The notes under the pieces were generated by a model. That model was given only the letters and a program-made list of their open reading frames with translations. It searched no databases and was not told the DNA's origin. A DNA stretch of 17,542 bases from positions 1 through 17,542 of the forward strand of contig CAOKJJ010000102.1 in the NCBI GenBank assembly GCA_948468465.1. Direction: 5' to 3'. Shown here piece by piece: positions 1 to 8,523 of this stretch (its first letter is position 1; each line of letters begins with the position of its first letter). A program made the translations under genes and the position numbers. The stretch is from an uncultured Eubacterium sp. GTDB taxonomy: Bacteria > Bacillota_A > Clostridia > Lachnospirales > Lachnospiraceae.

Positions 1-74
1 CTCAACAGGTAACAGAACAGGTCACTCAACAGGTAACAGAACAGGTCACTCAACAGGTAACAGAACAGGTCACT
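1..74 (+). repeat. 24-bp in-frame tandem repeat (QQVTEQVT units)
   Basis: Three perfect 24-bp copies occupy 3-26, 27-50 and 51-74, and a partial degenerate copy begins at 75. Each copy is two diverged 12-bp halves encoding QQVT and EQVT. The array probably continues left of the window. Because 24 is divisible by three, copy-number change would lengthen or shorten the helical segment without breaking the frame. Valine recurs every fourth residue, which suits a helical stalk. Confidence 0.95.
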
Positions 75-212
75 CAACAAGTAAAAAAAGACAGTATTAT
101 TATTTCTTACAATATATTAATTGAAGCTGGCTTTCAACCTGAAAATGCACGACAATCTATTATACGAAATTATAATTTAAGCGAAAAAGAAGCACAGGCA
201 ATTTTAGACTGA
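1..212 (+). CDS. C-terminal part of an Rpn-family (PD-(D/E)XK_2) nuclease-like protein; start lies outside the window
   Basis: Reading the frame that begins at base 3, an open stretch runs to a TGA at 210-212. It has a repetitive Q/E-QVT segment (about 25 residues) followed by a helical tail ending in LSEKEAQAILD. Tails made of short charged or polar repeats followed by a helix-helix 'LSxEEAxxxL' end are typical of Rpn-type proteins (PDDEXK_2 family) in Lachnospiraceae, and an intact member lies at 14801-15613. The catalytic domain is not in the window, so the assignment rests on tail style and context only. The gene is followed by a strong terminator and does not seem co-transcribed with the glycosyltransferases beyond it, except by read-through. 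It could instead belong to another repeat-bearing protein. Confidence 0.6.
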   Translation, partial: QQVTEQVTQQVTEQVTQQVTEQVTQQVKKDSIIISYNILIEAGFQPENARQSIIRNYNLSEKEAQAILD

Positions 213-229
213 CAGTATAACAGCCATAT

Positions 230-264
230 AAAAGAGTGCAGGCAATCAAGCCGCACTCTTTTAT
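230..264. terminator. Intrinsic terminator, works in either direction
   Basis: A 10-bp perfect stem (AAAAGAGTGC at 230-239, GCACTCTTTT at 253-262) encloses an inner GGC/GCC pairing around AATCAA. A-rich and T-rich flanks give a U-tract on both strands. It closes the Rpn-type gene ending at 212 and leaves only about 40 bp before the next start codon. Confidence 0.85.
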
Positions 265-302
265 AAATAACTCAAAACCTGCATATAAGTTTGGAGTATA
301 AA

Positions 303-1460
303 ATGACACCATATAAAATATTATACTACACATGGCACGAATACACTTTTCACGACTGTACAGAATCCATGCGCAACTTAGGCTGTATCGTAGATATCAT
401 ATCAGGTAATATGCAAAATTACGACATAGATGAGACTTTCATGGAACAGCTCAAAAAATGCTGTACAGCAAAACCATACGATTTTATTTTTACTTTTAAT
501 TACTTCCCTGTTATTTCCAGAGTCGCTGAAGACTGCAAACTCCTGTATATCTCTTGGATATTTGACTCACCGCATTATACATTAGATTCTGTCACACTAT
601 CCAATAGCTGCAACCGCGTATTTTTATTTGATTATTTTCTATATGAAAAATATCATAAAAAAGATATTCGTACAGTTTTTCATATGCCGCTTGCATACAA
701 TCATACACGTTTAAAAACAACCATTCGGAATTTGCAGCCTCATTATGAACATGATATTACTTTTCTTGGCACACTTTATGATAACGAATACGATTTTTTC
801 AATCAGATTCACTATCTTCCGCCATATTTAAATGGGTATATACATGCTGTTCTGGATGCACAACAGCAAATTTATGGATTAGATCTGTGCGAATATATGT
901 TTGATCACCAAAAATGTCAGGAAATGTCAAAATATTTAAAGGTAGATTTTGGAAATCAATATATAGACAATCGGGAAGATGTATTTAAAAATATGATCCG
1001 AAAAAAAATAACGGTCATAGAGCGTCGCCGTATATTGAATTTAATTGGCCAAACCTATAAACTTGATCTGTATTCGCCAAAAAAGCCAGATAACTTGCCA
1101 GTCTGCTATCAAGGATACGCCGATTATGATCATCAAATGCCAAACATATTTTATACGAGTAAAATAAATCTGAATATTACTCTTCGTTCCATTTTATCCG
1201 GGATTCCTCTTCGTGTCATTGATATTCTTGGTGCACACGGATTTCTGCTGACAAATTATCAGCAGGAATTTCCACAATATTTTGCAAATGGCGAAGACCT
1301 GGTATGGTATGAAAGCCAGGAAGATTTGATGGACAAGATCAGCTTTTATCTTTCTCATGATAAAGAACGGGAACGCATTGCACAAAATGGAAATCTGAAA
1401 GCACAAAAATATTTTACTTATCACAGACTTCTGCAGAAAATTTTTGATACAGCTTTATAA
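303..1460 (+). CDS. CgeB/DUF3880-like glycosyltransferase (GT-B type)
   Basis: The 385-residue cytosolic protein has no signal peptide or membrane segment. The N-terminal half resembles the DUF3880 region of CgeB-like proteins (YTWHEYTFHDC, then FTFNYFPVIS and a SWIFDSPHY motif). The C-terminal half looks like Glyco_trans_1_2: a segment around YTSKINLNITLRS, then GIPLRVIDILGAHGFLLTNY, and a final heptad-rich helix with an 'AQKYFTYHRLL' end. Such enzymes are thought to move a sugar from a nucleotide donor onto a glycan or protein, and are common in flagellin glycosylation islands. The start at 303 is chosen over an in-frame TTG at 291 because GGAG (293-296) sits six bases before the ATG. Only about 40 bp separates it from the upstream terminator, with no convincing promoter between. 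The next gene follows after 27 bp, so they are probably co-transcribed. Acceptor and donor are unknown. Confidence 0.85.
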   Translation: MTPYKILYYTWHEYTFHDCTESMRNLGCIVDIISGNMQNYDIDETFMEQLKKCCTAKPYDFIFTFNYFPVISRVAEDCKLLYISWIFDSPHYTLDSVTLSNSCNRVFLFDYFLYEKYHKKDIRTVFHMPLAYNHTRLKTTIRNLQPHYEHDITFLGTLYDNEYDFFNQIHYLPPYLNGYIHAVLDAQQQIYGLDLCEYMFDHQKCQEMSKYLKVDFGNQYIDNREDVFKNMIRKKITVIERRRILNLIGQTYKLDLYSPKKPDNLPVCYQGYADYDHQMPNIFYTSKINLNITLRSILSGIPLRVIDILGAHGFLLTNYQQEFPQYFANGEDLVWYESQEDLMDKISFYLSHDKERERIAQNGNLKAQKYFTYHRLLQKIFDTAL

Positions 1461-1487
1461 AACAACATGTTGTTAAAGGAGTGACTT

Positions 1488-3140
1488 ATGGATACGGATA
1501 CCTGCATTATAATTATCCCAAACAAAACGCCTCTCGAACATCGGCATATAGAATTTTTGGATATTTTACTGGATGAAACACTTATAAACGGTAAGATCTA
1601 TATCCCTAAAAAGTGTTTAAAAAAAGTCAGCACTTTAAATAAGCGTCTTCCTGCCAAACAAACCTACGAATTTCTTTTAAGGTTAGCACAATTATATCCG
1701 GTTCTGCTTACTGACACAGCTCCCAATCTTTCAGATTGCTGCATGATTCTGGATTCTGACGAAAGTCCGCAGGATGAAAATGGATTAATAACAGATTGTT
1801 ATATTACAGCCCTTTATAAAGAAATACTGTTGGAGCATCACCTTTTCGATTGTGCGGTAAACAGTATTTTAGAGCTTGCAAAGCAGTTAAACTGCTATAC
1901 ACAAACAATTAACTTTTTAGAAAGCATGCTGCAAAAACAGAACCGTTATGAATATTATTTTCAAGGCAGCCAGCCGTTTCTGATTTACACGGGAGATGCC
2001 ATCTGTTATCACATTTTAAGTGTATTTGCCACATCTCTTGGAATTGCATTAGAAAATAAGGGGTATCTTGTAGAATATTTTGACCTGTCGAAAGAATCAC
2101 ATACTGCTGCTGCCAGATATATAAACCAAAGCTTTCAGGCAGTGATAGGCATACAGACTTATATGTTCTCCGCACATTTAACAGATCAAAGTTTTCTGCA
2201 TGATAAAATTAATGGACCAAAATATAACTTCGTATTCGATCATATTAATTCCTTTCGCCAGCATTTGGAACAGACTCCAAAAAATCTGACAATTTTGGCC
2301 CCTGATTTAGATTATGTAAGTTTTGGGAAAAAATATTATGACGTAAATGTCCGCTTTTTACCGCCTGGTGGAATTGTTATGCCATTGAAACATTTGATGC
2401 GTATATATGATCTGGTCTTCATCGGCAGCTACGTTGATCATTCATCCTATATCTCTGCACAAATAAAACAAATGAGCCGTCCAATGCGGTTTCTTTTGAA
2501 CCATTACTTGCTGTATATGAGAAAATATCCAAACCTTCCTGCAGAAGAACTGCTTCGGTGGACATTAGATGATGCAAACAAAACACTTTCAGATACAGAA
2601 TTTAAAGATTTGCTTCACCGTTTTCATCATTTTACATTATATATGGCATATCGTTACCGCTGTAAAATCATTCAAATACTTGTAGCGCATGGAATAAAAG
2701 TAGATGTATTTGGCCAAAGCTGGGCATCCAGCCCATTACGAAACCATCCAAACTTTATATGGCACAACATAGACTTAACAACGAATGAAAGCCTGCTCGT
2801 ATGGCAGCAGTCTAAAATTGCATTGAATACCATGTCCTGGCATAAAAATGCAATTACCGAGCGCATTATTAACAGCATGCTGCAAAAAGCCGTTGTACTG
2901 ACAGAACGAAATCCTTATCTGGAACAGCAATTTCAAGATAAGCAGGATATTCTTTATTATGACCTTGCAAAATTGGAAGAACTTCCACATCTCATCCGCT
3001 CTGTTTCAAAGTTTCCAGAGCAGCTGTCTGTAATTGGAGAGAACGGTTATAAAAAAGCTTTACAATCCCATACATGGGACTGCCGGGCAGAAGAATTGAT
3101 GCATATCATCGAACAAGATGCTTTATCCATATACTTATAG
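1488..3140 (+). CDS. Large CgeB-like glycosyltransferase (Glyco_trans_1_2 C-terminus)
   Basis: The 550-residue soluble protein starts at an ATG preceded by AAAGGAG about 6 nt upstream. Residues 1-150 are not recognised. From about residue 160 to the end it reads as a two-Rossmann (GT-B) enzyme. It has a GIALENKGYLVEYFDLS segment, a middle part with VDVFGQSWASSPLRNHPN, and a C-terminal SKIALNTMSWHKNAITERIINSMLQKA region with the 'ALQSHTWDCRAEELM' ending typical of Glyco_trans_1_2 / CgeB-like proteins. It lies 27 bp downstream of the first CgeB-like gene and 26 bp upstream of the broken glycosyltransferase, so the three form a short transcription unit. It presumably adds a sugar to the same surface or flagellar glycan. 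The specific role cannot be read from the sequence. Confidence 0.82.
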   Translation: MDTDTCIIIIPNKTPLEHRHIEFLDILLDETLINGKIYIPKKCLKKVSTLNKRLPAKQTYEFLLRLAQLYPVLLTDTAPNLSDCCMILDSDESPQDENGLITDCYITALYKEILLEHHLFDCAVNSILELAKQLNCYTQTINFLESMLQKQNRYEYYFQGSQPFLIYTGDAICYHILSVFATSLGIALENKGYLVEYFDLSKESHTAAARYINQSFQAVIGIQTYMFSAHLTDQSFLHDKINGPKYNFVFDHINSFRQHLEQTPKNLTILAPDLDYVSFGKKYYDVNVRFLPPGGIVMPLKHLMRIYDLVFIGSYVDHSSYISAQIKQMSRPMRFLLNHYLLYMRKYPNLPAEELLRWTLDDANKTLSDTEFKDLLHRFHHFTLYMAYRYRCKIIQILVAHGIKVDVFGQSWASSPLRNHPNFIWHNIDLTTNESLLVWQQSKIALNTMSWHKNAITERIINSMLQKAVVLTERNPYLEQQFQDKQDILYYDLAKLEELPHLIRSVSKFPEQLSVIGENGYKKALQSHTWDCRAEELMHIIEQDALSIYL

Positions 3141-3166
3141 TTGTGTTTTATAAGGAGAACGAAACC

Positions 3167-4236
3167 ATGAATCATAAAAAAATTGCTTTTATCCTATGCG
3201 TCAATGATGATACAGAATTTTCCGAATGCAGATTTTATTTGGACAGACTTATATTGCCAGAAGGTTTTGAAAAAGATATTATTACCATAGAAGAAGCGCC
3301 CTCCATGACTGCCGGCTATAATGCAGGCATGCAATCCAGCGATGCAAAATATAAAGTCTACCTGCATCAGGATGTTTTCATCATCATAATCCCAATATTG
3401 GACTTGTCGGATGTATTGGAACGACTCAAATCAATGCTGAAACATTAGCAGTAACATCCTGGAACACCGGAAATATCTATCACAACTGCACGCCTATGCA
3501 CATGAACTTTCCTTATCCCGTCCAAGGTCAGCCAGTAAAAACCGCTGCGTTAGACGGACTGCTTCTGGCTACACAATATGATCTTCCGTGGCGCGAGGAT
3601 CTTATGGATGGATGGGATTTTTACGACATATCCCAGTGTATGGAATTTCAGCGAAACGGATATGATGTGGCTGTTCCATATCAATCAACGCCCTGGTGCT
3701 ATCATGATAATCAATACAGCAATATGAAGAATTACCATTATTACCGGCAAAAGTTTATAAATGAATATTTTCCGGATAGTGATTTTCAATTGGAACCTGA
3801 ATGTGAAAAGGTAAAAGAATACTCCGAATTAAAAGAACGTTCCCGAAAAGCAATGGAATCTCTTATTCGTGCTGAACATCGTACTGAGATTCGTGAAATA
3901 TTCAAAAAGCCTGAAAACAGAGGGTATCTGCATTTAAGGGAATATGAATTAATCGCAGATATTGACCGATTAGAACAGGAAAACCATATTGCAAAACCGA
4001 TGTGGGAAACGGGAATGGATTTAACCAGTCTTTTAAATAAACTACGATACTTAAAATTTCAGTTAAAGAGGCTGGAATATATGGCGGATTATCCAGAAGA
4101 TGTAATGAACCGTATTTCTATTTATTCTGACTATGCAATAGCAGAAGTTTGCGGAAAATATGTGCGCCTTACAGAACAAATGACCAAGCAATATTATGGC
4201 TTAAATAGAAAAGAGATACATGAGATTTTGAATTGA
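3167..4236 (+). pseudogene. Frameshifted Glyco_tranf_2_5-type glycosyltransferase (paralogue of the 4321-5442 gene)
   Basis: An ATG at 3167 with AAGGAG upstream opens a reading frame that aligns with the minus-strand paralogue: SDAKYKVYLHQDVFI is shared almost exactly. After residue 72 the frame becomes nonsense and stops at 3446-3448. In the +2 frame from about 3385 the alignment resumes (HNPNIGLVGCIGTTQ matches KYPDFGMLGVIGSNQ) and continues to the stop at 4234-4236, with the expected ITQYD-PWRED / WCYHD-type motifs. Against the paralogue about 14 residues are missing at the junction, which is a loss of about 40 bp. The junction lies in a CAT/ATC triplet run (3379-3387). The HQD metal-site-like motif and the C-terminal half are thus on separate frames. 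Unless recoding occurs, no functional enzyme is made, though both halves are otherwise well preserved, suggesting recent damage. Confidence 0.85.
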
Positions 4237-4249
4237 CAATATGTAAAAT

Positions 4250-4299
4250 AAAACCAGAACAAACCTGCTGCTATCATACTGGATTGCTCTGGTTTTTCA
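4250..4299. terminator. Bidirectional terminator between convergent glycosyltransferase genes
   Basis: AAAACCAGAACAA (4250-4262) pairs with TTGCTCTGGTTTT (4284-4296) with one mismatch, giving a 13-bp stem with A- and T-rich ends. It lies in the 84-bp gap between the stop of the broken + strand gene (4236) and the stop of the - strand gene (4321), so it can end both transcription units. Confidence 0.8.
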
Positions 4300-4320
4300 T
4301 AGACGCTGGTGTTTTACCGT

Positions 4321-5442
4321 TTATCTATATTCTGTTATTTTTGCAATATTATCTCTTAATTTTTGAATTGCTTTGTCCACTTCATATACGGTATGTTTGG
4401 CAATCACTTCTTCAGCCACAAGCCGATTGTCACTGGCTGCTATCATATCCAAAACATCCTTTAAAGTTTCAATCGAATTACCATACTCCAGACGTTTCAA
4501 TAAAAATCTGTACTTTGTATATTTTTCAATTAATTCATCTGCAGACATGCCGCTCGTGTAAAATCCATGTTCTACGTTATGTATTTTTTCTTCCAGTATC
4601 ACTTCTGCTATAACGTATATTTGAAAAAGTTTCGTATGAAAAGGATAATATTCTACCGCTGTATCCAGTGCACTGTTTAAATAATTCATATTTTCTGATT
4701 CCAACGCTTCAATAATCTGCGGCATTATATTATCAATCACTTTATTCCGTACATTACGATTTTCTAATTTCTCATCTTTTGTATATTGATATCCTAACTC
4801 TTTATAAGCTTCACAAAATCTTTTTCTGTATATATCATATGCTGAAAGCTTACTGTCTCCACAATCATGAAAACACCATGGCTGTTTTTGTTTTACCACT
4901 CCTACTTGATAACCTGCCTTTATAAATTCCTTACTTTGTGATATATCATAAAAATCGAATCCATTAAAAATATCTTCCCTCCACGGTATATCATATTGCG
5001 TAATCATAATTAAGCCATCTATAGCATCAGCGCTCTCTACCATCTCATGAACTTCATTTAAACTCACGATTACCGAATTTAATGCATTCCAAGCATATGT
5101 CTGTCCAATATTCCACTTTTCCCAGTACATTGCATCAGCAACAATCTGATTACTTCCAATTACTCCTAACATTCCAAAATCTGGATATTTCTGGAAAATA
5201 TGAATGATATCCTGTATGAAATATTTATTTAATATAAACACATCCTGATGAAGATAAACTTTATACTTAGCATCAGATGAATTCATAGCTGCATTATATC
5301 CGGCAGCCATACTTTCAGCATCAGTAATGCCGATGATTTCTGTTTCTACGCCTTCCGGAACATCTAACCATGAAATATAATCCATGCATTCTTTCATATA
5401 CATTGTATTATTATAACATATAATAAATGCTACTTTTGTCAT
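4321..5442 (-). CDS. Glyco_tranf_2_5-type glycosyltransferase
   Basis: The 373-residue soluble protein has a GT-A-like N-terminal domain (1-about 215) followed by a helical C-terminal region (about 215-373). The signature SDAKYKVYLHQDVFI (residues 56-70) carries an HQD triad in the place where GT-A enzymes usually show a metal-binding DxD. Further motifs are DGLIMITQYDIPWREDIFNGFDFYDIS and KQPWCFHD. This family (as in PF13712) is frequent in Lachnospiraceae flagellar and surface glycan loci. A GGAGG precedes the ATG by 12 nt, a longish spacing. It is the last gene of the minus-strand run, ending 22 bp from the bidirectional terminator. It is paralogous to the broken gene at 3167-4236 and to the N-terminal half of the 712-aa protein at 12160-14298. 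Donor and acceptor are unknown. Confidence 0.85.
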   Translation of the reverse strand: MTKVAFIICYNNTMYMKECMDYISWLDVPEGVETEIIGITDAESMAAGYNAAMNSSDAKYKVYLHQDVFILNKYFIQDIIHIFQKYPDFGMLGVIGSNQIVADAMYWEKWNIGQTYAWNALNSVIVSLNEVHEMVESADAIDGLIMITQYDIPWREDIFNGFDFYDISQSKEFIKAGYQVGVVKQKQPWCFHDCGDSKLSAYDIYRKRFCEAYKELGYQYTKDEKLENRNVRNKVIDNIMPQIIEALESENMNYLNSALDTAVEYYPFHTKLFQIYVIAEVILEEKIHNVEHGFYTSGMSADELIEKYTKYRFLLKRLEYGNSIETLKDVLDMIAASDNRLVAEEVIAKHTVYEVDKAIQKLRDNIAKITEYR

Positions 5443-5515
5443 AACCCAATTTATCCTCCAAGCGATTAATCTTTTATATCCACGGATATCTTATATATTT
5501 CCAATTCTATTTCAG

Positions 5516-6940
5516 TTAAATATCTAATTCCTTACTAATCAGTTCAAAAATATTAGCAGCCGCATTCTTTCCGAACATTTGCATATAATCCAGATTTTGT
5601 TTAAAAAAATCCTCACGTATCTCTTTCTTCTTATCATTCCCATCCAATACAATATCCGTAACAAATGCTTCAATTTCTTTTTCATCTGTACCTGATGCAT
5701 GATAATGTACTTTCATCAACTCTCTTCCAAAGTCATTAAAGTATTGTCCATCTCTTGTAAGCATCAATAATGGCTTATGTGCATATAAATATTCTGCCAA
5801 AAATGATACACTGTCTAAAATCATCGCATCCGATCTCATGAATAAATTATGATACATTCCTTCTTCCATAACTTCGGCATTTTTTAAATTTTTCCATTTT
5901 TGTAAATATGCATTCCATTCTTCTGCATCAGCAAATACACCTTCCTTAACGGCTTTGTATACCAATTGCGGATGAGGCTTAAATACCCAAACTGTTTCTT
6001 TTTGAAATTTTTCTGCAAGCTGCAAAAAATATAAATAATTTGATGCAAAAGTTGAAAAGTTAACAGGCTCATCTGCAGCTAATGTATGATGAGGTGCATA
6101 AATAATTTTTTTGGCATCTGAATTTCCAGCTCTTAAAAGCAGTTCATCCCATGGATCTTTTTCAGCCAGATCCTTTACATAAAATGCATCCATCTTTGGA
6201 TAACCTGTATAAAACGCATTTCTGCTGCCAACAAATGCATATTTTTCAGCCATATCAACAGAATTTTTGGTTTCTTCGAAATTTTTCCATGTCATATTAT
6301 GAAGCAGCTGATTATATTGATCATAAGGAAAAGTTTTCCTTTCATTATTCGCTACCATCATACCATAAGGAATGTAAGTATGTAATACATCCAAGGAATA
6401 ATTCAATAAATAAAATGATTCCCGAAATAATGCAATCCATGGAGTAAGCCAAATACATAACTGTGGCTTTATTCCCATCTGCTCCCATGTATACTGAATA
6501 CCGGTTTTTGTATCCATAGTCTGCACCACCCGCAAATCTCTTGATTGAAAATATGTCAGATTTTTAGCATACTCTTCTATTATCTGCTCTGGAGATTGTC
6601 CAGGTGCATGATTTGCTATTAAAAATACATATGGCTCAAATTTGTCTGACTGCCTGAACAAATGATAAAGTTCATCTCCGATCCAGGAAGAAGCATAGTT
6701 AGCAATAAATCCAACAATGATCTTCTCCTGTTTTCGAAGTTTTCTAATATTAATGTCCTCAAGATAAGATTTTATTTTCCAGTATAGCTCTTTTCCATTT
6801 TCTAATTGCTGCGCTGCTTCCAGAAATACCGCCAGATAATAATACGTAAACTTATCTATTGTCTGCTCATTCATAACACCAGTATCTATTGCATCTAACA
6901 ATAGATTTATCATTTTCTGTTTCTCATCCATAATTTCCAT
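5516..6940 (-). CDS. CDP-glycerol glycerophosphotransferase-like enzyme (CD0244-like transferase)
   Basis: The 474-residue protein has a leading helical region (1-70) and a GT-B fold of Glyphos_transf type. Motifs that support this are IIYAPHHTL (279-287, with the paired His), VFKPHPQL (319-326, KPHP), and SDAMILDSVSFLAEYLYAHKP (370-390, the counterpart of the SDYSS/FDFLLLDKP region of TagF/TagB). Family members move a phospho-polyol from a CDP-linked donor to a sugar or polymer, making a phosphodiester. It sits last in a four-gene set with a SerB-like phosphatase, a nucleotidyltransferase and a methyltransferase. In C. difficile type A flagellin modification the analogous set CD0241-CD0244 ends with such a transferase, which I infer here would link a CDP-activated amino acid or small alcohol to a flagellin sugar. 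The ATG at 6940 follows AGGAAGG at a long spacing; an alternative ATG lies at 6931. A teichoic-acid role is a less likely alternative. Confidence 0.78.
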   Translation of the reverse strand: MEIMDEKQKMINLLLDAIDTGVMNEQTIDKFTYYYLAVFLEAAQQLENGKELYWKIKSYLEDINIRKLRKQEKIIVGFIANYASSWIGDELYHLFRQSDKFEPYVFLIANHAPGQSPEQIIEEYAKNLTYFQSRDLRVVQTMDTKTGIQYTWEQMGIKPQLCIWLTPWIALFRESFYLLNYSLDVLHTYIPYGMMVANNERKTFPYDQYNQLLHNMTWKNFEETKNSVDMAEKYAFVGSRNAFYTGYPKMDAFYVKDLAEKDPWDELLLRAGNSDAKKIIYAPHHTLAADEPVNFSTFASNYLYFLQLAEKFQKETVWVFKPHPQLVYKAVKEGVFADAEEWNAYLQKWKNLKNAEVMEEGMYHNLFMRSDAMILDSVSFLAEYLYAHKPLLMLTRDGQYFNDFGRELMKVHYHASGTDEKEIEAFVTDIVLDGNDKKKEIREDFFKQNLDYMQMFGKNAAANIFELISKELDI

Positions 6941-7019
6941 TCTTATTATATTACCTTCCTGCTTTTTCGGTTGATCCTATACCATGGACAATCAGTATCC
7001 CTATATCTATGTTAATCAT

Positions 7020-7826
7020 CTATTCTTTTTTCCAAATTACTCCAACACTTTTAAACATCAGTCCTGCCTTATCTACTTCGTGAAATATTGTATCTTGCTC
7101 TAATATAAATCCTGCCTGTTCGAATAATTTATAATATTGTTCTTTGGAACGGTAAACTGCATCATATCGTGATGTAAAATTATAAAGATAAATCCCATCT
7201 TCACCTGCATCATTGACTGTATCCTTTACAATCAAATGACCTCCCTGTTTTATTGCCTGATATACATTCCTGACAATATTTTGTGCATCCTGATTTTCAA
7301 AAATACATGTTAGTAATCCCATCATCATAAAATTATCATATACTTTATCAAACTGCAGTGTACATGCATTCGCCTGATAAAATCGAGCATTTTGAATTCC
7401 CTGCTTTTCTGCTTCTTTATTCGCATATTCCACCATACCGGATGCATATTCAAATCCATCAATATCTTTTACATATGGAGCCACTCTCATAGACCATTCT
7501 CCATTTGCAGATGCCAAATCACAAATATGCTGTGTCTGATCTAACAATGGAATAAAATATTGTTCAAAAAACTTCTGCTGATTTTTATATCTTTCCGGAT
7601 AAACACTGTTTAAAGACCAGTTCTGCTGATTAGCCCAATATTCATTATAAGCTAAATCAGAATATCTTTTTTTAATTCTCTTGAATTCATCTATCTGATC
7701 CGTATAAATATCACACTCTTTTCCAATTACCCCCCCCCGCTCCAAAATCTCTAAATACCAAAGTTCTTCTGTTAATTCTTTTTTCAGCTTTTTGATTCCT
7801 GCCAATTCCTGTTCTGTTTTATACAT
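7020..7826 (-). CDS. SAM-dependent class I methyltransferase containing a G9 tract (CD0243-like position)
   Basis: The 268-residue protein has an N-terminal helical segment (1-60) before a Rossmann methyltransferase core. Motif I is ICDLASANGEWS (101-112), followed by an acidic loop DGFEYA, a 'FMMMGLLTCIF' strand region and a 'GGHLIVKDTV' strand after a helix. The start ATG has CAGGAG seven nt upstream. Codons 30-33 (Arg-Gly-Gly-Val) contain nine consecutive G on the coding strand, so one inserted or lost G would truncate the protein near codon 35-50. In this copy the frame is intact, so the gene is 'on'. It lies between the nucleotidyltransferase (18 bp upstream of its start) and the CDP-glycerol-transferase-like gene, the slot held by a methyltransferase in the C. 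difficile type A flagellin locus. N-methylation of an amino acid such as threonine is inferred, not shown. Confidence 0.85.
   Translation of the reverse strand: MYKTEQELAGIKKLKKELTEELWYLEILERGGVIGKECDIYTDQIDEFKRIKKRYSDLAYNEYWANQQNWSLNSVYPERYKNQQKFFEQYFIPLLDQTQHICDLASANGEWSMRVAPYVKDIDGFEYASGMVEYANKEAEKQGIQNARFYQANACTLQFDKVYDNFMMMGLLTCIFENQDAQNIVRNVYQAIKQGGHLIVKDTVNDAGEDGIYLYNFTSRYDAVYRSKEQYYKLFEQAGFILEQDTIFHEVDKAGLMFKSVGVIWKKE
7730..7738 (-). repeat. G9 homopolymer inside the methyltransferase coding region
   Basis: Nine C on the + strand are nine G in the coding strand of the methyltransferase, early in the gene (codons 30-33). No other homopolymeric G or C run of comparable length is present in this AT-rich window. 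Tracts of this kind are the classic substrate for slipped-strand phase variation. Confidence 0.95.
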
Positions 7827-7844
7827 CTTTATACTCCTGTTCTT

Positions 7845-8492
7845 TTATTCAAATCCATTTTTAACCCACGCGACCGCACGCTCATAATCATTAATTGTAT
7901 CAATTTCCCTTGTACGTAATTCCATAAACCTAACTGGCAAATATGGTTCAATCAGCTGAAAAACGTGCCCTTTACCATTCTGCATTTTTGCACTTTTCAT
8001 CTGTGTAACTCCATTCCACTCATAATTACCTGTATTGCGTGAAAAAGCACTTACATACTCTTTACCATCTTCTTCATACGTCTGCAGCATCCATGGATCA
8101 TCAGTGCCAGGTATTCCTCCGCTGACAAATTCATGTTCACAGGTTAGAATTTTTTTCATATCCTGAGGATGAATTAACAAATCTCCATCTAATGATAAAA
8201 TATATTCATTGGCATATTTTGATGCAAGCGCTACACTGGCTCCTGTTCCGGTTTCTCTGTAATTATGATTAAATACAAAGGTCACATTTTTCCGATATTT
8301 TTTAACAACTTCTATCACCTGAGCTGCCTGATAGCCAACTACAACTCTAATATCTGTTTCCCCATCTAACATTTCAAGATGTCGAAGAATCAGAGGTTTT
8401 CCATCTATTTCCACTAACGCTTTTGTTGAGCCTAATCCTAAACGATTTCCCATTCCAGCACAGCTGATAATAACTGTTCTTGAAATTGCCAT
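7845..8492 (-). CDS. Nucleotidyltransferase (NTP_transferase; cytidylyltransferase-like, CD0242-like position)
   Basis: The 215-residue protein has the nucleotide-binding signature SCAGMGNRLG (10-19) with the following STKALVEIDGKPLI (Lys24). It has the metal-binding LSLDGDLL strand (Asp102, Asp104) and the C-terminal REIDTINDYERA element seen in small sugar-phosphate and phosphocholine-type cytidylyltransferases. The reaction would be NTP + phosphorylated substrate to NDP-substrate + PPi. The ATG at 8492 is preferred to one at 8510 because GGAGG sits four nt before it, while the 8510 ATG has no ribosome-binding site. It lies between a SerB-like phosphatase and a methyltransferase. With a CDP-glycerol-transferase-like enzyme downstream, a CDP-linked amino acid or small alcohol is the likeliest product, by analogy with C. 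difficile type A flagellin modification. The actual substrate cannot be read from sequence. Confidence 0.82.
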   Translation of the reverse strand: MAISRTVIISCAGMGNRLGLGSTKALVEIDGKPLILRHLEMLDGETDIRVVVGYQAAQVIEVVKKYRKNVTFVFNHNYRETGTGASVALASKYANEYILSLDGDLLIHPQDMKKILTCEHEFVSGGIPGTDDPWMLQTYEEDGKEYVSAFSRNTGNYEWNGVTQMKSAKMQNGKGHVFQLIEPYLPVRFMELRTREIDTINDYERAVAWVKNGFE

Positions 8493-8523
8493 GCTTCCTT
8501 CCTCCCTCATTGATTCCGCAATG

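Noticed and set aside
1..74. CRISPR array
   Set aside because: The repeats are contiguous without unique spacers and are in frame with a protein tail.
261..289. Promoter-like TTATAA-N17-TATAAG ahead of the first glycosyltransferase
   Set aside because: The -35 match is poor and the start of transcription would fall on the ribosome-binding site.
291..302. TTG start giving a 389-aa version of the first CgeB-like glycosyltransferase
   Set aside because: The TTG overlaps the GGAG that serves the ATG at 303; the ATG has ideal spacing.
1461..1474. Perfect 14-bp palindrome AACAACATGTTGTT between the two CgeB-like genes
   Set aside because: Could be an operator, but there is no promoter near it and such palindromes arise by chance in AT-rich spacers; too weak to call.
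4233..4613. Overlapping reading frame of 126 codons antisense to the end of the 373-aa glycosyltransferase
   Set aside because: It runs through the terminator and antisense to a well-supported gene, has no ribosome-binding site, and its hydrophobic composition is that of a shadow frame.
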